Of a stretch of 64,000 nucleotides of DNA, positions 27,197 through 36,246 are shown piece by piece (the first letter of the stretch is position 1; each line of letters opens with the position of its first letter). Made by a program: the position numbers and the translations under genes. A model generated the notes under the pieces. It was not told where the DNA came from, did not search any database, and was given only the letters and a program-made list of their open reading frames with translations. The DNA comes from Muribaculaceae bacterium (GTDB taxonomy: Bacteria; Bacteroidota; Bacteroidia; Bacteroidales; Muribaculaceae). The stretch is from NCBI GenBank assembly GCA_029055345.1, contig JAIDDJ010000025.1, positions 1-64,000 on the forward strand, written 5' to 3'.

Positions 27197-27945
27197 TCGA
27201 AATAGAATGTAAGCATAAACATATTCGATTTCACTTTCGACAGTGATTGAGTTATCTTGAATTTCTCCGGGTCATCTTCAAGATCGGGACGGTTATGGTT
27301 GAGAATATCCGAAAGACCGAAACAGAACTTTATCTCGGGGATAAATTTGAAGAACGGAAGATAGAAGTCACACCCGAAACCTACTGACAGATACGCATCC
27401 GCGGTCTTAAACTGAATGTAGTCGTTTCCTTTACGACCCACATCGAAGGCGCCCATGGCGCCGACAGTTACGTAGGGCCTGGAGTTATGGTAGCGGTCGC
27501 CGGAAATCTTTAGGTCGAGCGGGGTAATCACATATACGTTCTTTAATTCCTGACGGACGGTAAGACCAGTGTTCCATTCTCTCATCACGGCCGAATTGAA
27601 ACAGAATGACATCCCCGGCGTAAACCTCAGGTTGATATACTTGTGAAGCCGGAGGTCGGCAAGCACCTGGACATTAATTCCGGGACTCAGAGAAGGGGTC
27701 TCTACAAACCACTGTTGTCCATCATCCGTAGTAAAGCCGTTATGGGTGAATTTAAGATCTTGCATGCATAGTCCGACCGAGAAGCCCAAATGCCACTTCT
27801 TCATATCGGCATAGGGCCGGTTAAGAATCTTCTCACCGGGTCTCGCCATTAGCGCCGGGGCCACAAAAAGAGAGGCGAACGCCATCAATATGACGATCAC
27901 CACAGTCCGGGAACCAATGTATGCATATTTCGTTCTGAAAGTCAT
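27193..27945 (-). CDS. porT: Type IX secretion outer-membrane protein PorT
   Basis: 250 residues from the ATG at 27945, which is preceded by AAGG and starts a credible signal peptide (MTFRTKYAYIGSR then a hydrophobic run to about 37). An ATG 33 bases upstream gives a longer form with no clear benefit. The mature part is an 8-stranded barrel. It opens with the PorT pattern RPYADMKKWHLGFSVGLCMQD and ends in SKVKSNMFMLTFYFE. PorT is required for type IX secretion in Porphyromonas gingivalis. In many genomes it lies apart from porP-gldN; here it is directly coupled to porP. Confidence 0.85.
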   Translation of the reverse strand: MTFRTKYAYIGSRTVVIVILMAFASLFVAPALMARPGEKILNRPYADMKKWHLGFSVGLCMQDLKFTHNGFTTDDGQQWFVETPSLSPGINVQVLADLRLHKYINLRFTPGMSFCFNSAVMREWNTGLTVRQELKNVYVITPLDLKISGDRYHNSRPYVTVGAMGAFDVGRKGNDYIQFKTADAYLSVGFGCDFYLPFFKFIPEIKFCFGLSDILNHNRPDLEDDPEKFKITQSLSKVKSNMFMLTFYFE

Positions 27946-28053
27946 TATCCTTATCGGCAATTGAGACCGATTATTCAAAGAAACGAAATATGAAGCGCAA
28001 TTATTTGACCCGTTAACAAAATTTGTGTCAGACGATAATATATAATCCTGAAA

Positions 28054-29349
28054 TTACCAGCTTGAACCGGCGCCACCTCCACCGGTAGCACCACCTCCAA
28101 ATCCGCCGAAACCTCCGAAACCACCACCGGAACCGCCTCCGCCGTGTCGCCCTCTGGATGCAGCAGCGGCAGCTCCGAGAACGGCAGCAGCCGCAAGAGC
28201 ACCGTCATCCTTTTTCTGTATCTTATACCGCTTGTGGTCGCGGTATCCGCAAAATTGACATACATATGTCCTGACACCCTCGCCTTCATAACGGTGCGAT
28301 GCGGGACGCACCACCGTGTCGGATTCAAGGCACATAGCCACCGTGTGACAATTGGGACATTCCTTGTATTTATCCTGCGGTGTCCGGAAAGGCAGGCGTT
28401 CGACAGTTCCGCACTCATCGCATTTCCATACGTCCCAGTCGATAGTGTTCAATTGCTCTTCGAAATCCTGAGAGGGAGAAAGCAGTTCGTTATCTTTATC
28501 TTCTGACAGGCGATGCATCTTGGAACCACATGTGGGGCAAATCAGCTTTTTAGTTCGCCAATAACGATACATAATCAGCGTTAGGATAAAGAAAATAATT
28601 GCTGAACCGCAAGATAATATCGCCAGAAGGCCCTGATACGGCAACATCTTTCTCCATAGCAACGACTTGTCATAGTTGGTGTGAAGACGGCGCTGCCGAC
28701 GGAGTTCGATGAAGAACCAGACGCCCGAACCGAGAAACATAGCAAACGCTATGAATTTCAAGAAATTAAGAAATATCTGAACATCAAGTGAATCATCCTC
28801 GCCATTATAATTTTCAGCTTGTCCCGAACGGATTTCGTCGGCAGCCGCCGGATCAGACATTACATTTGAAACGGCTGAAACGACATTGGTGACCGCCGCA
28901 TCGAGATTATCTTCCTTCATTGCCGGCACTATCTCTCGCTCCGAAAGCTTTTTACATGCGATATCGGTAAAAATGCCTTCCATTCCATATCCGGGCATAA
29001 TAAACGACTTTCGGTCGCCCGGGGAAATCATGATCAGAAGTCCGTTGTCTTCTTTTTCTTTTCCTATCTTCAGGCGAGTGAAGAGACGCTCGCACCATTG
29101 CTGGGGTTCCATGCCGTCAAGATCTGGTGGAATCGCCACAACAACCTCGGCCGTGGTATTGAGCCTCAGCTGCGTAAGGGAATCTTCAATCGCTCTTGAA
29201 ACCCCAGACGACAGCAACCCGTCCGGGTCGAGAACATGAAGAACCCGTCCATCGGAAGCGCGGTAAGGCATATCATCCGGATCTATCGCCGAGGCAGGGT
29301 AGACGATGGCGATTAACAGACCTAATAGAATCGGTAATATCTTATTCAT
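28054..29349 (-). CDS. TPM domain membrane protein with zinc-ribbon-like cysteines
   Basis: 431 residues from the ATG at 29349, chosen because it starts the signal peptide MNKILPILLGLLIAIVYPASA. A TPM domain (YgcG/DUF477 type, about 30-165, with VVVAIPPDLDG and KSFIMPGYGMEG) is followed by two membrane segments near 195-215 and 235-262. A cytoplasmic part has CxxC pairs (CPTCG, CDECG, CPNC, CQFCG, about 270-370), likely two zinc ribbons. The end is a Gly-rich tail (GGFGGFGGFGGG) finishing in SSW. TPM proteins have been linked to photosystem repair in plants and to envelope processes in bacteria; the role here is unknown. It sits between dgt and porT. Confidence 0.85.
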   Translation of the reverse strand: MNKILPILLGLLIAIVYPASAIDPDDMPYRASDGRVLHVLDPDGLLSSGVSRAIEDSLTQLRLNTTAEVVVAIPPDLDGMEPQQWCERLFTRLKIGKEKEDNGLLIMISPGDRKSFIMPGYGMEGIFTDIACKKLSEREIVPAMKEDNLDAAVTNVVSAVSNVMSDPAAADEIRSGQAENYNGEDDSLDVQIFLNFLKFIAFAMFLGSGVWFFIELRRQRRLHTNYDKSLLWRKMLPYQGLLAILSCGSAIIFFILTLIMYRYWRTKKLICPTCGSKMHRLSEDKDNELLSPSQDFEEQLNTIDWDVWKCDECGTVERLPFRTPQDKYKECPNCHTVAMCLESDTVVRPASHRYEGEGVRTYVCQFCGYRDHKRYKIQKKDDGALAAAAVLGAAAAASRGRHGGGGSGGGFGGFGGFGGGATGGGGAGSSW

Positions 29350-29367
29350 ATCATGTATCAAGTTAAA

Positions 29368-30690
29368 TCAGACGGCCGGAAGGGTGTGACCGTTCAGCTT
29401 CCTGTATAGGTCAAGAGCATATACGTCGGTCATTCCCGACACATGATCGAGCACAGCCTGAATTCTGTCGAAAAATGAAGAAGACCGAACGTCATATTGC
29501 TGCGGAATCACACTCAGAAGCAGCGATGAAAAGTTTTTATCAGGCTCGGTGACGGCGTCTATCAAAGTTCGCAAAAGGAAAGAGATTATACGGTTACCCG
29601 CCAACTCGACGTCAACTACCATCGGCGCGCAATAAATCTTACTCCATGCAGTGCGGGAACATTCCTGATAAGCATCCCTTATCCTGTCAGGAAGCGCATC
29701 GACCAATGACTGATTAAAGCTTCCGGCCATAATCTCATCTTCATGAGCCATAAAAGCCTCCGCACAATTCTCCACCAACCTGCCGACAACGCTCGAACGC
29801 AGATATCCTATCTGCTCGTTAGGATCCGTGAGCCGTTCCATATTTTTCAACAGCCGGGGGTGAAGGGACTCATCGAAGAAATTAATAAAGAGGTCCTTAA
29901 CTTCTGCCGTAGAGAGGAGTTTCAGTTTATGGGCATCCTCGATATCCATTATCTGATAGCATATGTCGTCGGCGCCCTCCATGATGTAGACGAGCGGATG
30001 GCGCGCGAAACGTCCCGGCTCAATTTCCGGAATACCAAGTTCTTCGGCTATCTTGCGAAAAATAGGTTCTTCGCTTTCGAAAAACCCGAATTTGCCCTTT
30101 TGGCCGGCATAACAGGAGGTGTAGGGATATTTCACTATGGAAGCAAGCGTGGAATATGTCATGGCCATTCCTCCTGACCGGCGTCCTTTGAACTGATGTG
30201 TCAGAAGCCGGAATGAATTGGCGTTCCCTTCGAAATTAATGAGATCCGACCACTGACGGTCGGAAAACCGGGAACGAAATTCAAGGCCCGAGCCCTCGCT
30301 GAAGAAGGTGGATATTGTCTTTTCACCCGAATGTCCGAAAGGAGGATTCCCCAGGTCATGGCACAGACAAGCAGCCGCCACTATGTCGCGCAGGTCATTG
30401 AATTTATTATGGAGTTCCGTGTCGCCCCACTTCTTTTTAAGCCTTATTGCTACCTCATGGGCAAGCGAACGACCAACCGATGACACCTCGAGCGAATGGG
30501 TCAACCGGTTGTGAACGAATATACTCCCCGGAAGTGGGAAAACCTGAGTCTTGTTCTGCAGTCGCCGGAAGGGTGAAGAAAAAATCAGACGGTCGTAGTC
30601 CCTCTGGAAATCCGAGCGTGTATGATGGCGCTCGTCATGATATTCTTCCAGTCCGAGCCGTTTATCGCTTATGAGTCTATCCCAACTCAT
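29368..30690 (-). CDS. dgt: Deoxyguanosinetriphosphate triphosphohydrolase
   Basis: 440 residues from the ATG at 30690, where family members usually begin (MSWDRLISDKRLG). An ATG at 30732 would add 14 residues and overlap the upstream gene by 11 bases. It is an HD-domain dNTPase with histidine in FVHNRLTHSLEV, the HD pair in CLCHDLGNPPFGHSG, and a later histidine-rich part. It hydrolyses dGTP to deoxyguanosine and triphosphate, and helps balance dNTP pools or limit foreign DNA. It is the fourth gene in the compact minus-strand run. Confidence 0.93.
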   Translation of the reverse strand: MSWDRLISDKRLGLEEYHDERHHTRSDFQRDYDRLIFSSPFRRLQNKTQVFPLPGSIFVHNRLTHSLEVSSVGRSLAHEVAIRLKKKWGDTELHNKFNDLRDIVAAACLCHDLGNPPFGHSGEKTISTFFSEGSGLEFRSRFSDRQWSDLINFEGNANSFRLLTHQFKGRRSGGMAMTYSTLASIVKYPYTSCYAGQKGKFGFFESEEPIFRKIAEELGIPEIEPGRFARHPLVYIMEGADDICYQIMDIEDAHKLKLLSTAEVKDLFINFFDESLHPRLLKNMERLTDPNEQIGYLRSSVVGRLVENCAEAFMAHEDEIMAGSFNQSLVDALPDRIRDAYQECSRTAWSKIYCAPMVVDVELAGNRIISFLLRTLIDAVTEPDKNFSSLLLSVIPQQYDVRSSSFFDRIQAVLDHVSGMTDVYALDLYRKLNGHTLPAV

Positions 30691-30721
30691 AGGCGCACCA
30701 ACTTTATTCTTCGGCCTTTCT

Positions 30722-32344
30722 TTATAATCCATTTTCTTTGATTTTACGAAGCCTTAATGTAGATGCTCCGTGATCGGGAAACTGCAATGACAGAATGCCG
30801 GGAGATTCATATTGGGCTTTGATTTCACCGGGGAGAGGCTTACCCGAAGGATCCAGCCAACACACATCAAAGATTCCTTGGAATGAAGTTGTTTTCATTT
30901 CCCCTTTCTTCATTCCGGAGTGCCATCTTTGAGGAAGGATTTTAGCCCCTGAAAGATATATAAGTTCGTAACCATCGGCATGATTCACGATGGCGAGCCG
31001 GTAATTTCCACCGGCAACAATCCGAGATTCATCCAACATCCGGTCAAACACCTCCCATACGCCTTCAATTTCATCAGATGAACGTGAGAAGTAGGATTGC
31101 CTTACATCCGGCAATGCAAAATGAGACAGAGCTGAATTTATTTTAGGAAAGACTCCTGATTTTTTAAGGACTATGTCATCAATCTCAATGCTTCCCCCGG
31201 GAGCAACCCAGAAACCTATGGAGTCACAAGGTCCAAGCTTAATGTCGGAAAACAGAGGACGGTATTTTCTATTCCCGGCCCGGAAAGCCGCCACCCCATC
31301 GGCCATACTCAACGAAAATGAATTCTGCCCTCCCGAACAGTCAACTCCCGAATTAAGGGTGTAACGCTTGTGGGCTCCCTCCGACGTTACGACATTTACT
31401 TCCAGCTGCTGTTCAGACAAATGATCATAAGGGTCATTGATGGTGCGACATTCAATAGCGCTCTCACCATTGTCTCTCTTTAAAAGCAATCCCCAAGTAG
31501 CAGCGGCCTTGCGCGAAGGGTCGGACGCCCGGAATGAGAGTTCGTAGGAATTCCCTTCAATAGGGAGATACCTGACAACGGTATCTGATGACCCGGCAGT
31601 AATCCGGAGTTTTCCATGAGGCATATCCTCCCCATTCTCAGCGACGCAGCCGAAACCGCGCCTGGAATTCAGACAAAGGGTGGTGCTTTCGGCAGCGTTG
31701 GCTATATTTGTAATTGCCGTGATTACTCCAACCAATGCAAAAAGCATGATAATTCCGCCGGTGATCTTATTAATAAGCCACATCGAACGGAGATTGAAGT
31801 GGCTGCGGACCTTGTCGACAAAGAATGTGACTATCCACCACCATACCAAAGCTCCGGCAATAATTGAAATGAATCCAATAATATAGTGAAGGAACGAAAT
31901 TTCGGGGAGCAAGAAATTAAATCGCGCGAAAAGACCGATAATCAAGAAGATAATAAGAGGATTTGAGAAAGTGAAGAGGAAACCGCTGAGCACATTCTTC
32001 CCTTTGGAGGCCTGCTCCTCTCCCGGTTTCTTGAGAGTTCTGGCAGGATTGGACCTGAACAGATAAACCCCGAATACTGCAAGAACCACACTTCCGACAA
32101 TCTGAATCACGTTCTGGTTCTCGTTCAAGAAATCCTCTATAAAAGAAAGGCCGAAACCTGTAAGCAGGCAATAGAAAAGGTCGGAAATCGCAGCCCCTAT
32201 CCCGGTATAGAAACCGATACGACGCCCTTTCTCGAGAGTCCGCTGAACGCAAAGAATCCCCACCGGGCCCATCGGCGCCGAGATGATGATTCCGATAGCG
32301 ATTCCGCGCCATATGACGTAAAACAGACTTTCGAAGAAACTCAT
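30722..32344 (-). CDS. LysE-type exporter fused to an extracytoplasmic domain
   Basis: 540 residues from the ATG at 32344 (MSFFESLFYVIWRG); the longer frame adds a 46-residue stretch with no sense. Residues 1-213 form a LysE/RhtB-type exporter of six helices with the family motif APMGPVGILCVQRTLEKGRR near 23-42. Residues 217-540 are hydrophilic and include a beta-sandwich-like block (FRASDPSRKAAATWGLLLKR, GFWVAPGGSIEIDDIVLKK), then a lipocalin-like block (FQGIFDVCWLDPSGKPLPGEI...TLRLRKI). Normal LysE proteins are about 200 residues, so this is a fusion, probably with a periplasmic domain. The substrate and the extra domain's role are unknown. It overlaps the longer dgt start. Confidence 0.82.
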   Translation of the reverse strand: MSFFESLFYVIWRGIAIGIIISAPMGPVGILCVQRTLEKGRRIGFYTGIGAAISDLFYCLLTGFGLSFIEDFLNENQNVIQIVGSVVLAVFGVYLFRSNPARTLKKPGEEQASKGKNVLSGFLFTFSNPLIIFLIIGLFARFNFLLPEISFLHYIIGFISIIAGALVWWWIVTFFVDKVRSHFNLRSMWLINKITGGIIMLFALVGVITAITNIANAAESTTLCLNSRRGFGCVAENGEDMPHGKLRITAGSSDTVVRYLPIEGNSYELSFRASDPSRKAAATWGLLLKRDNGESAIECRTINDPYDHLSEQQLEVNVVTSEGAHKRYTLNSGVDCSGGQNSFSLSMADGVAAFRAGNRKYRPLFSDIKLGPCDSIGFWVAPGGSIEIDDIVLKKSGVFPKINSALSHFALPDVRQSYFSRSSDEIEGVWEVFDRMLDESRIVAGGNYRLAIVNHADGYELIYLSGAKILPQRWHSGMKKGEMKTTSFQGIFDVCWLDPSGKPLPGEIKAQYESPGILSLQFPDHGASTLRLRKIKENGL

Positions 32345-32348
32345 ATAA

Positions 32349-32867
32349 TCAAAGATCAGTAAATAGATAACCGCCGTAAGCTCCGGGGCGCGCCTCATAT
32401 CTGCGGAGACCAAACTTATCCTTATATGCCGGACCCGACAGCGGAGCTCCGCCGAGCTCCACCACATCGTAGTGGGAACCACAGACCGGACAGACGGCCT
32501 CCGCTACAGCTCCTTGCTGATGCATCTCAACCCTTATATCGGGCTTGCACTCAACCGGACAACTTAGGTCGTAAACCATAGGCACTCCGGCTTCGACTGT
32601 GAAGGGATTTACACCGCATACAATCAGAAGCCCTCCATAACCGGTGTATGTCTTTTCAGAGTAAGGGAAATCTGACGGGACCCCCATGGACTTTATAAAT
32701 ATCTTATATTCACCGAATGCCGACACTCCATATGTGTCCCAAAGCGGTGTTGACGCGAGATTCAGACTCACAGGTACCGATGGAATGCGCTCATCATCGA
32801 CCGAATCACACGCTCCGATCGATACGAGCATAAAAAGCAACGCTGTCAGAAATCCGAATTCCCGCAT
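32349..32867 (-). CDS. Rieske-like lipoprotein lacking the histidine ligands
   Basis: 172 residues from the ATG at 32867, which starts a signal peptide with lipobox IGAC (lipidated Cys20). The core resembles a Rieske iron-sulfur fold: YDLSCPVEC (Cys103, Cys107), then CPVCGSHYD (Cys126, Cys129), then GGAPLSGPA. True Rieske proteins use CxH and CxxH; here the histidine positions are Val and Cys. The four cysteines could instead bind zinc or a rubredoxin-like iron. Similar lipoproteins occur in Bacteroidales; their function is not established. The gene is 4 bases from the LysE fusion and 7 bases from the SRPBCC gene. Confidence 0.72.
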   Translation of the reverse strand: MREFGFLTALLFMLVSIGACDSVDDERIPSVPVSLNLASTPLWDTYGVSAFGEYKIFIKSMGVPSDFPYSEKTYTGYGGLLIVCGVNPFTVEAGVPMVYDLSCPVECKPDIRVEMHQQGAVAEAVCPVCGSHYDVVELGGAPLSGPAYKDKFGLRRYEARPGAYGGYLFTDL

Positions 32868-32874
32868 AATACTT

Positions 32875-33312
32875 TCAATCAAAAGGAATCTGACGCAGCA
32901 TATTGGCGAACTGGTCAGCCATCTTCTGAACCGTGCCGCCAATCATCGGGGCAAGCATCATCGGCACCTTGACGTCAATCTCCACATAAGCCTCGCAGGA
33001 ATCAGACGTAAGGGGAGAAATATGCATCGCGAGGCCTACGGGCACCGGAGTTCCGCGACCTTCAAGTCTGATAAGCTTGGGCTCTATTTTCTCAGCTACC
33101 GCAAGGGTAAGTTCGCCGACAGGACCTGCAGGAAAACTGATAGTATCCGGAGTTACCTTCACCTGCTCGAGCAGTCCCCGCTGGTCATCGGGCACCTTAT
33201 CGAGCGGAACGTTCTTCAGTAACTCACCGAGACCTTCGAGATTGGATAATTTGGTATATACTTTCTCGGCCGATGCCAAGAGTGTGACTTTTTCGCTTTT
33301 ATGTGAAGACAT
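32875..33312 (-). CDS. SRPBCC family protein
   Basis: 145 residues, START/polyketide-cyclase-like helix-grip fold: an N-terminal strand (SEKVTLLASAEKVYTKLSNL), central antiparallel strands, and a long C-terminal amphipathic helix (GTVQKMADQFANMLRQIPF) that closes the cavity. It probably binds a hydrophobic ligand; the ligand is unknown. It lies 92 bases downstream of pyrE, an arrangement I recall as common in Bacteroidales, and heads the compact run down to gldN. Confidence 0.8.
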   Translation of the reverse strand: MSSHKSEKVTLLASAEKVYTKLSNLEGLGELLKNVPLDKVPDDQRGLLEQVKVTPDTISFPAGPVGELTLAVAEKIEPKLIRLEGRGTPVPVGLAMHISPLTSDSCEAYVEIDVKVPMMLAPMIGGTVQKMADQFANMLRQIPFD

Positions 33313-33404
33313 ATTTTAAGGTTTGTGGTTATGTGGTTATGAGAGAGGGTTATTAGGTTTGGGGAATTTTTGTCTTAATAAAATAATCTTGGAGATTCAA
33401 AGGT

Positions 33405-34049
33405 TCAGACCTCGCAGTCAGGCACCCAGTTAGCCGGGTCGCGACGCCATTCCTTGAGGGTGGCCTCCTGTGAAGGATGGATATATCTCACATCGATAGC
33501 CGCTTCAACGAGTGTATCGTAACGGCACAGGGCTTTCATTTCAATATCAGCATCCCGCAGGCGCTTGACAGTGGAAGGGAATTGATAATCGAATACACAA
33601 ACTCCTCCAAGAACTTCGCAAGCCCCTGACCTTATGGCCTCTGCAGCCCGGAGAGAACCGCCTCCGGTGGCCACGATATCTTCTATCATCACCACCTTCT
33701 TCCCTACATGAAGATCTCCTTCTATCTGGTTCTCAAGTCCATGGTCTTTGGGAGTGGAACGGACATATACGAAAGGCAGGCCAAGAACATCAGCCACAAG
33801 AGTACCGAAAGGTATGGAGGCAACGGAGACCGCCGCAATCGCCTCAACCTCCGGATAGTTTTCCAGAACAGTCTTTGCAAGTTCTACTTTAACATAGCAG
33901 CGCACATCCTGATAAGAAAGGATGCGACGATTATCATTGTAAATAGGTGAATTCCAACCAGACCCCCACACGAAGGGCATCTCGGGCTGAAGCTTTACTG
34001 CAGAAATCTCAAGAAGCTTATCTGCAAGAATACGATCTGGAGTTTTCAT
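33405..34049 (-). CDS. pyrE: Orotate phosphoribosyltransferase
   Basis: 214 residues from the ATG at 34049, equal to the usual family length; an in-frame extension of 22 residues upstream is not typical. The PRPP-binding motif VVMIEDIVATGGGS is intact at about 117-131, and the active-site loop region has YVRSTPKDHG. It converts orotate plus PRPP to OMP in pyrimidine synthesis. It has its own promoter with a leader of about 90 bases. It is the last gene of the prmC-recX-comF-pyrE block. Confidence 0.96.
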   Translation of the reverse strand: MKTPDRILADKLLEISAVKLQPEMPFVWGSGWNSPIYNDNRRILSYQDVRCYVKVELAKTVLENYPEVEAIAAVSVASIPFGTLVADVLGLPFVYVRSTPKDHGLENQIEGDLHVGKKVVMIEDIVATGGGSLRAAEAIRSGACEVLGGVCVFDYQFPSTVKRLRDADIEMKALCRYDTLVEAAIDVRYIHPSQEATLKEWRRDPANWVPDCEV

Positions 34050-34146
34050 AATACATTCTACATTATTAGTTGAGACTAACCCCCTTATGGCAAAAGGAGG
34101 CCAATCCAAATGCAAGAGTTCCCGTCATCGACGAGCATTTAAACTG

Positions 34147-34178
34147 CAAATTTACATTTACCCATATAAAAAAACAAA
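34147..34178 (-). promoter_or_regulatory. Promoter of pyrE
   Basis: Minus-strand TAAATTTG (34147-34154) with TTTG (34175-34178) exactly 20 bases upstream, located between comF and pyrE. Confidence 0.78.
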
Positions 34179-34233
34179 TCAGAAGGGTAAAAAACGATAA
34201 AAATAGATAAAAAACTTTGAAAAATGCATTTAA

Positions 34234-34929
34234 TCAGAAAGTGACGCCAATAGTAAGAATGGATAGGCGAATGTCTTGAGCATAGGTTGTGATTACTTCA
34301 GCGGCTGAAGAAAGAGTAGCCCCGGTGGTGCAGACGTCATCCACAAGCAGGATACCCTTGCCTTTCAGATCATCGGGACGTCGGATTGCGAATATTCCGG
34401 ACGTGTTCAGACGGCGCTGTTCGAGAGTCAAGGCTGTCTGCGTGCGGTGATTCCGGCGGGCATAAAGATTGTCGCCAACAGAAAGCGAAGCTGATTCTGC
34501 CAACCCCTTTGCGAAATGGAGGCTCTGATTGTAGCCGCGGGATGCCAGTTTACGCCAATGCAGCGGAACCGGAAGAATGATTTCTATTCCGGAAAGGAAA
34601 GGCGTCACGGCGAGTTCATCCCCGATAAGTCTGCCTAATTCGCGCGCTATGCCGGGGAATCTGCGGTATTTCACATCCTGAATTAGATTCGACAGGTCGG
34701 AACCGCTCGAATAGAAGAAATGCCCGGCGGCCCTCTCAAAGGGGAAGCGGCCCATAAACCGGCGTTCCATAGCATTGTCGGCTGACCGATGGTAATTGGT
34801 CCGTGGAAACCCGGCGCGACAGGCCTCGCAAATAAATTTCACATCCCGGCTAAGCGGATTGCCACAAATATGACACGTTCGCGGGAACAGAACATCTACA
34901 ATCGAAACGAGAGTGTCAGGAATCCTCAT
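34234..34929 (-). CDS. comF: ComF family phosphoribosyltransferase-like protein
   Basis: 231 residues. An N-terminal zinc-finger pair (CHICGNPLSRDVKFICEAC, about 19-37) is followed by a phosphoribosyltransferase fold ending in the PRPP-loop motif GILLVDDVCTTGAT (about 190-203). ComF proteins act in DNA uptake and in handling of single-stranded DNA. The start overlaps the recX stop by 14 bases, which suggests translational coupling. Confidence 0.9.
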   Translation of the reverse strand: MRIPDTLVSIVDVLFPRTCHICGNPLSRDVKFICEACRAGFPRTNYHRSADNAMERRFMGRFPFERAAGHFFYSSGSDLSNLIQDVKYRRFPGIARELGRLIGDELAVTPFLSGIEIILPVPLHWRKLASRGYNQSLHFAKGLAESASLSVGDNLYARRNHRTQTALTLEQRRLNTSGIFAIRRPDDLKGKGILLVDDVCTTGATLSSAAEVITTYAQDIRLSILTIGVTF

Positions 34930-35380
34930 TTTCTCGAAGACGTTTTAAGACATCGCTACATTCAGGCGGAGTAAATCCACGGTTGACAAGATGGCGGAGG
35001 AGTTTTGTCCTGTCGGCGAATGATGACAGGTCAAGGCTCCTTGCCTTAGATGTCGCGACTCTAAGCAATGCAGCTTCATACTCATCTTCATCAAGAGCTT
35101 CCAAAGCAGCCGATATGGCCGGAGAAGGGATATGACGCTGCATTAATCCGGCACGGATTTTCAGCCGACCCCAACCCGAAAAACGAAGCTTATCATTGGC
35201 ATAACTTCGGGCGAAGCGTGTGGAATCAAGGAATTTTCGGCGTTCCAATTCCTCAATTATCAAGTCAATATCCGACTCTGAAATATTCTTAAGGCGAAGT
35301 TTCCTTTCAATATCGAAAGCACATTGTTCGGAGCGGGCGCATAGATCAGCCATTCGAATCAAAGCATCTTCACGCGTCAT
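34916..35380 (-). CDS. recX: Regulatory protein RecX
   Basis: 154 residues from the ATG at 35380, whose ATGA overlaps the prmC stop; an ATG 24 bases upstream is possible but has no clear advantage. It is entirely helical with three RecX three-helix repeats (ELERRKFLDSTRFARSYAND and AALLRVATSKA lie in the middle repeats). RecX modulates RecA filaments. The recA gene is not in this window. Confidence 0.9.
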   Translation of the reverse strand: MTREDALIRMADLCARSEQCAFDIERKLRLKNISESDIDLIIEELERRKFLDSTRFARSYANDKLRFSGWGRLKIRAGLMQRHIPSPAISAALEALDEDEYEAALLRVATSKARSLDLSSFADRTKLLRHLVNRGFTPPECSDVLKRLRENEDS

Positions 35381-36246
35381 TTCCGGGACTCGGTTCTTAC
35401 ACATATGAATCTTTTTCTACGGGATATATCACGAGATACTCTCACATCTGCATAACCTTCCGAATGCAGAAAGTCTACGAGCTCATCAGCATAGAGAGGA
35501 TTAATTTCAAAATAGATTTTACCTGAATAATCGAGAGCGGACCGGCCGATGCGGGCAATTCGCCGGTAATAGACCAAAGGGTCATTATCGGGCACGAAAA
35601 GCGCACCGTGAGGTTCATAGTCAAGCACATTAGCTTCCATGCCGGCCTTCTCTTTATCAGCGATATAAGGAGGATTGCTGACTATCATGTCAAAACTTCG
35701 GTCCTCCGGTAGCCAATTGAAAATATCACGTTTCAGGAAAGTGATGTCTGCATGGAGTTGAGCCGCATTGAAACGAGCTATTTCGAGAGCGGGCCCGGAA
35801 ATGTCGATTGCCGTGATGTGCGGGAACTTAAGGTTGCGCGAAAGAGCAATTGCAATAGCTCCGGAGCCGGTGCCGATATCAAGTATGCGGAGGTCAGAGC
35901 GGCTATTCTCTTTCACGATCATATCGACCAGTTCCTCAGTCTCGGGTCGCGGAATAAGTACCTCCGGTCCGACTTTCAGGTCCATGCCGTAGAAGCGGGC
36001 CTCACCAAGGATGTATTGAAGCGGTTCGCCATTCCTGAGGCGACTGATTATGGCATCCGTTTTTTCCAAAATATAATCTGAGACGGGACGATCAGAATTA
36101 ATTATGATATCCGTCTGCGACCAACCCTTGAGATGGTGCAGAATCAGGCGTATCATTGCCTTCGCCTCCCCTTCGCCATAACGGGGTGACAACGCATCTT
36201 TAAGATGCCTGACCAAATCCGCCACTGTCACCGGATTTCCATTCAT
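35377..36246 (-). CDS. prmC: Peptide chain release factor N5-glutamine methyltransferase
   Basis: 289 residues. An N-terminal helical domain that binds the release factor (about 1-80) is followed by an AdoMet-dependent methyltransferase domain. This has the SAM-binding ILDIGTGSGAIAIAL (about 120-134) and the catalytic NPPY (about 186-189). It methylates the glutamine of the GGQ motif in release factors 1 and 2. First gene of the prmC-recX-comF block. Confidence 0.95.
   Translation of the reverse strand: MNGNPVTVADLVRHLKDALSPRYGEGEAKAMIRLILHHLKGWSQTDIIINSDRPVSDYILEKTDAIISRLRNGEPLQYILGEARFYGMDLKVGPEVLIPRPETEELVDMIVKENSRSDLRILDIGTGSGAIAIALSRNLKFPHITAIDISGPALEIARFNAAQLHADITFLKRDIFNWLPEDRSFDMIVSNPPYIADKEKAGMEANVLDYEPHGALFVPDNDPLVYYRRIARIGRSALDYSGKIYFEINPLYADELVDFLHSEGYADVRVSRDISRRKRFICVRTESRK

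Noticed and set aside
34050-34115. In-frame 22-codon extension or leader peptide of pyrE
   Set aside because: PyrE from 34049 already has the usual length; no attenuator hairpin or pyrimidine-run pattern that I can support.
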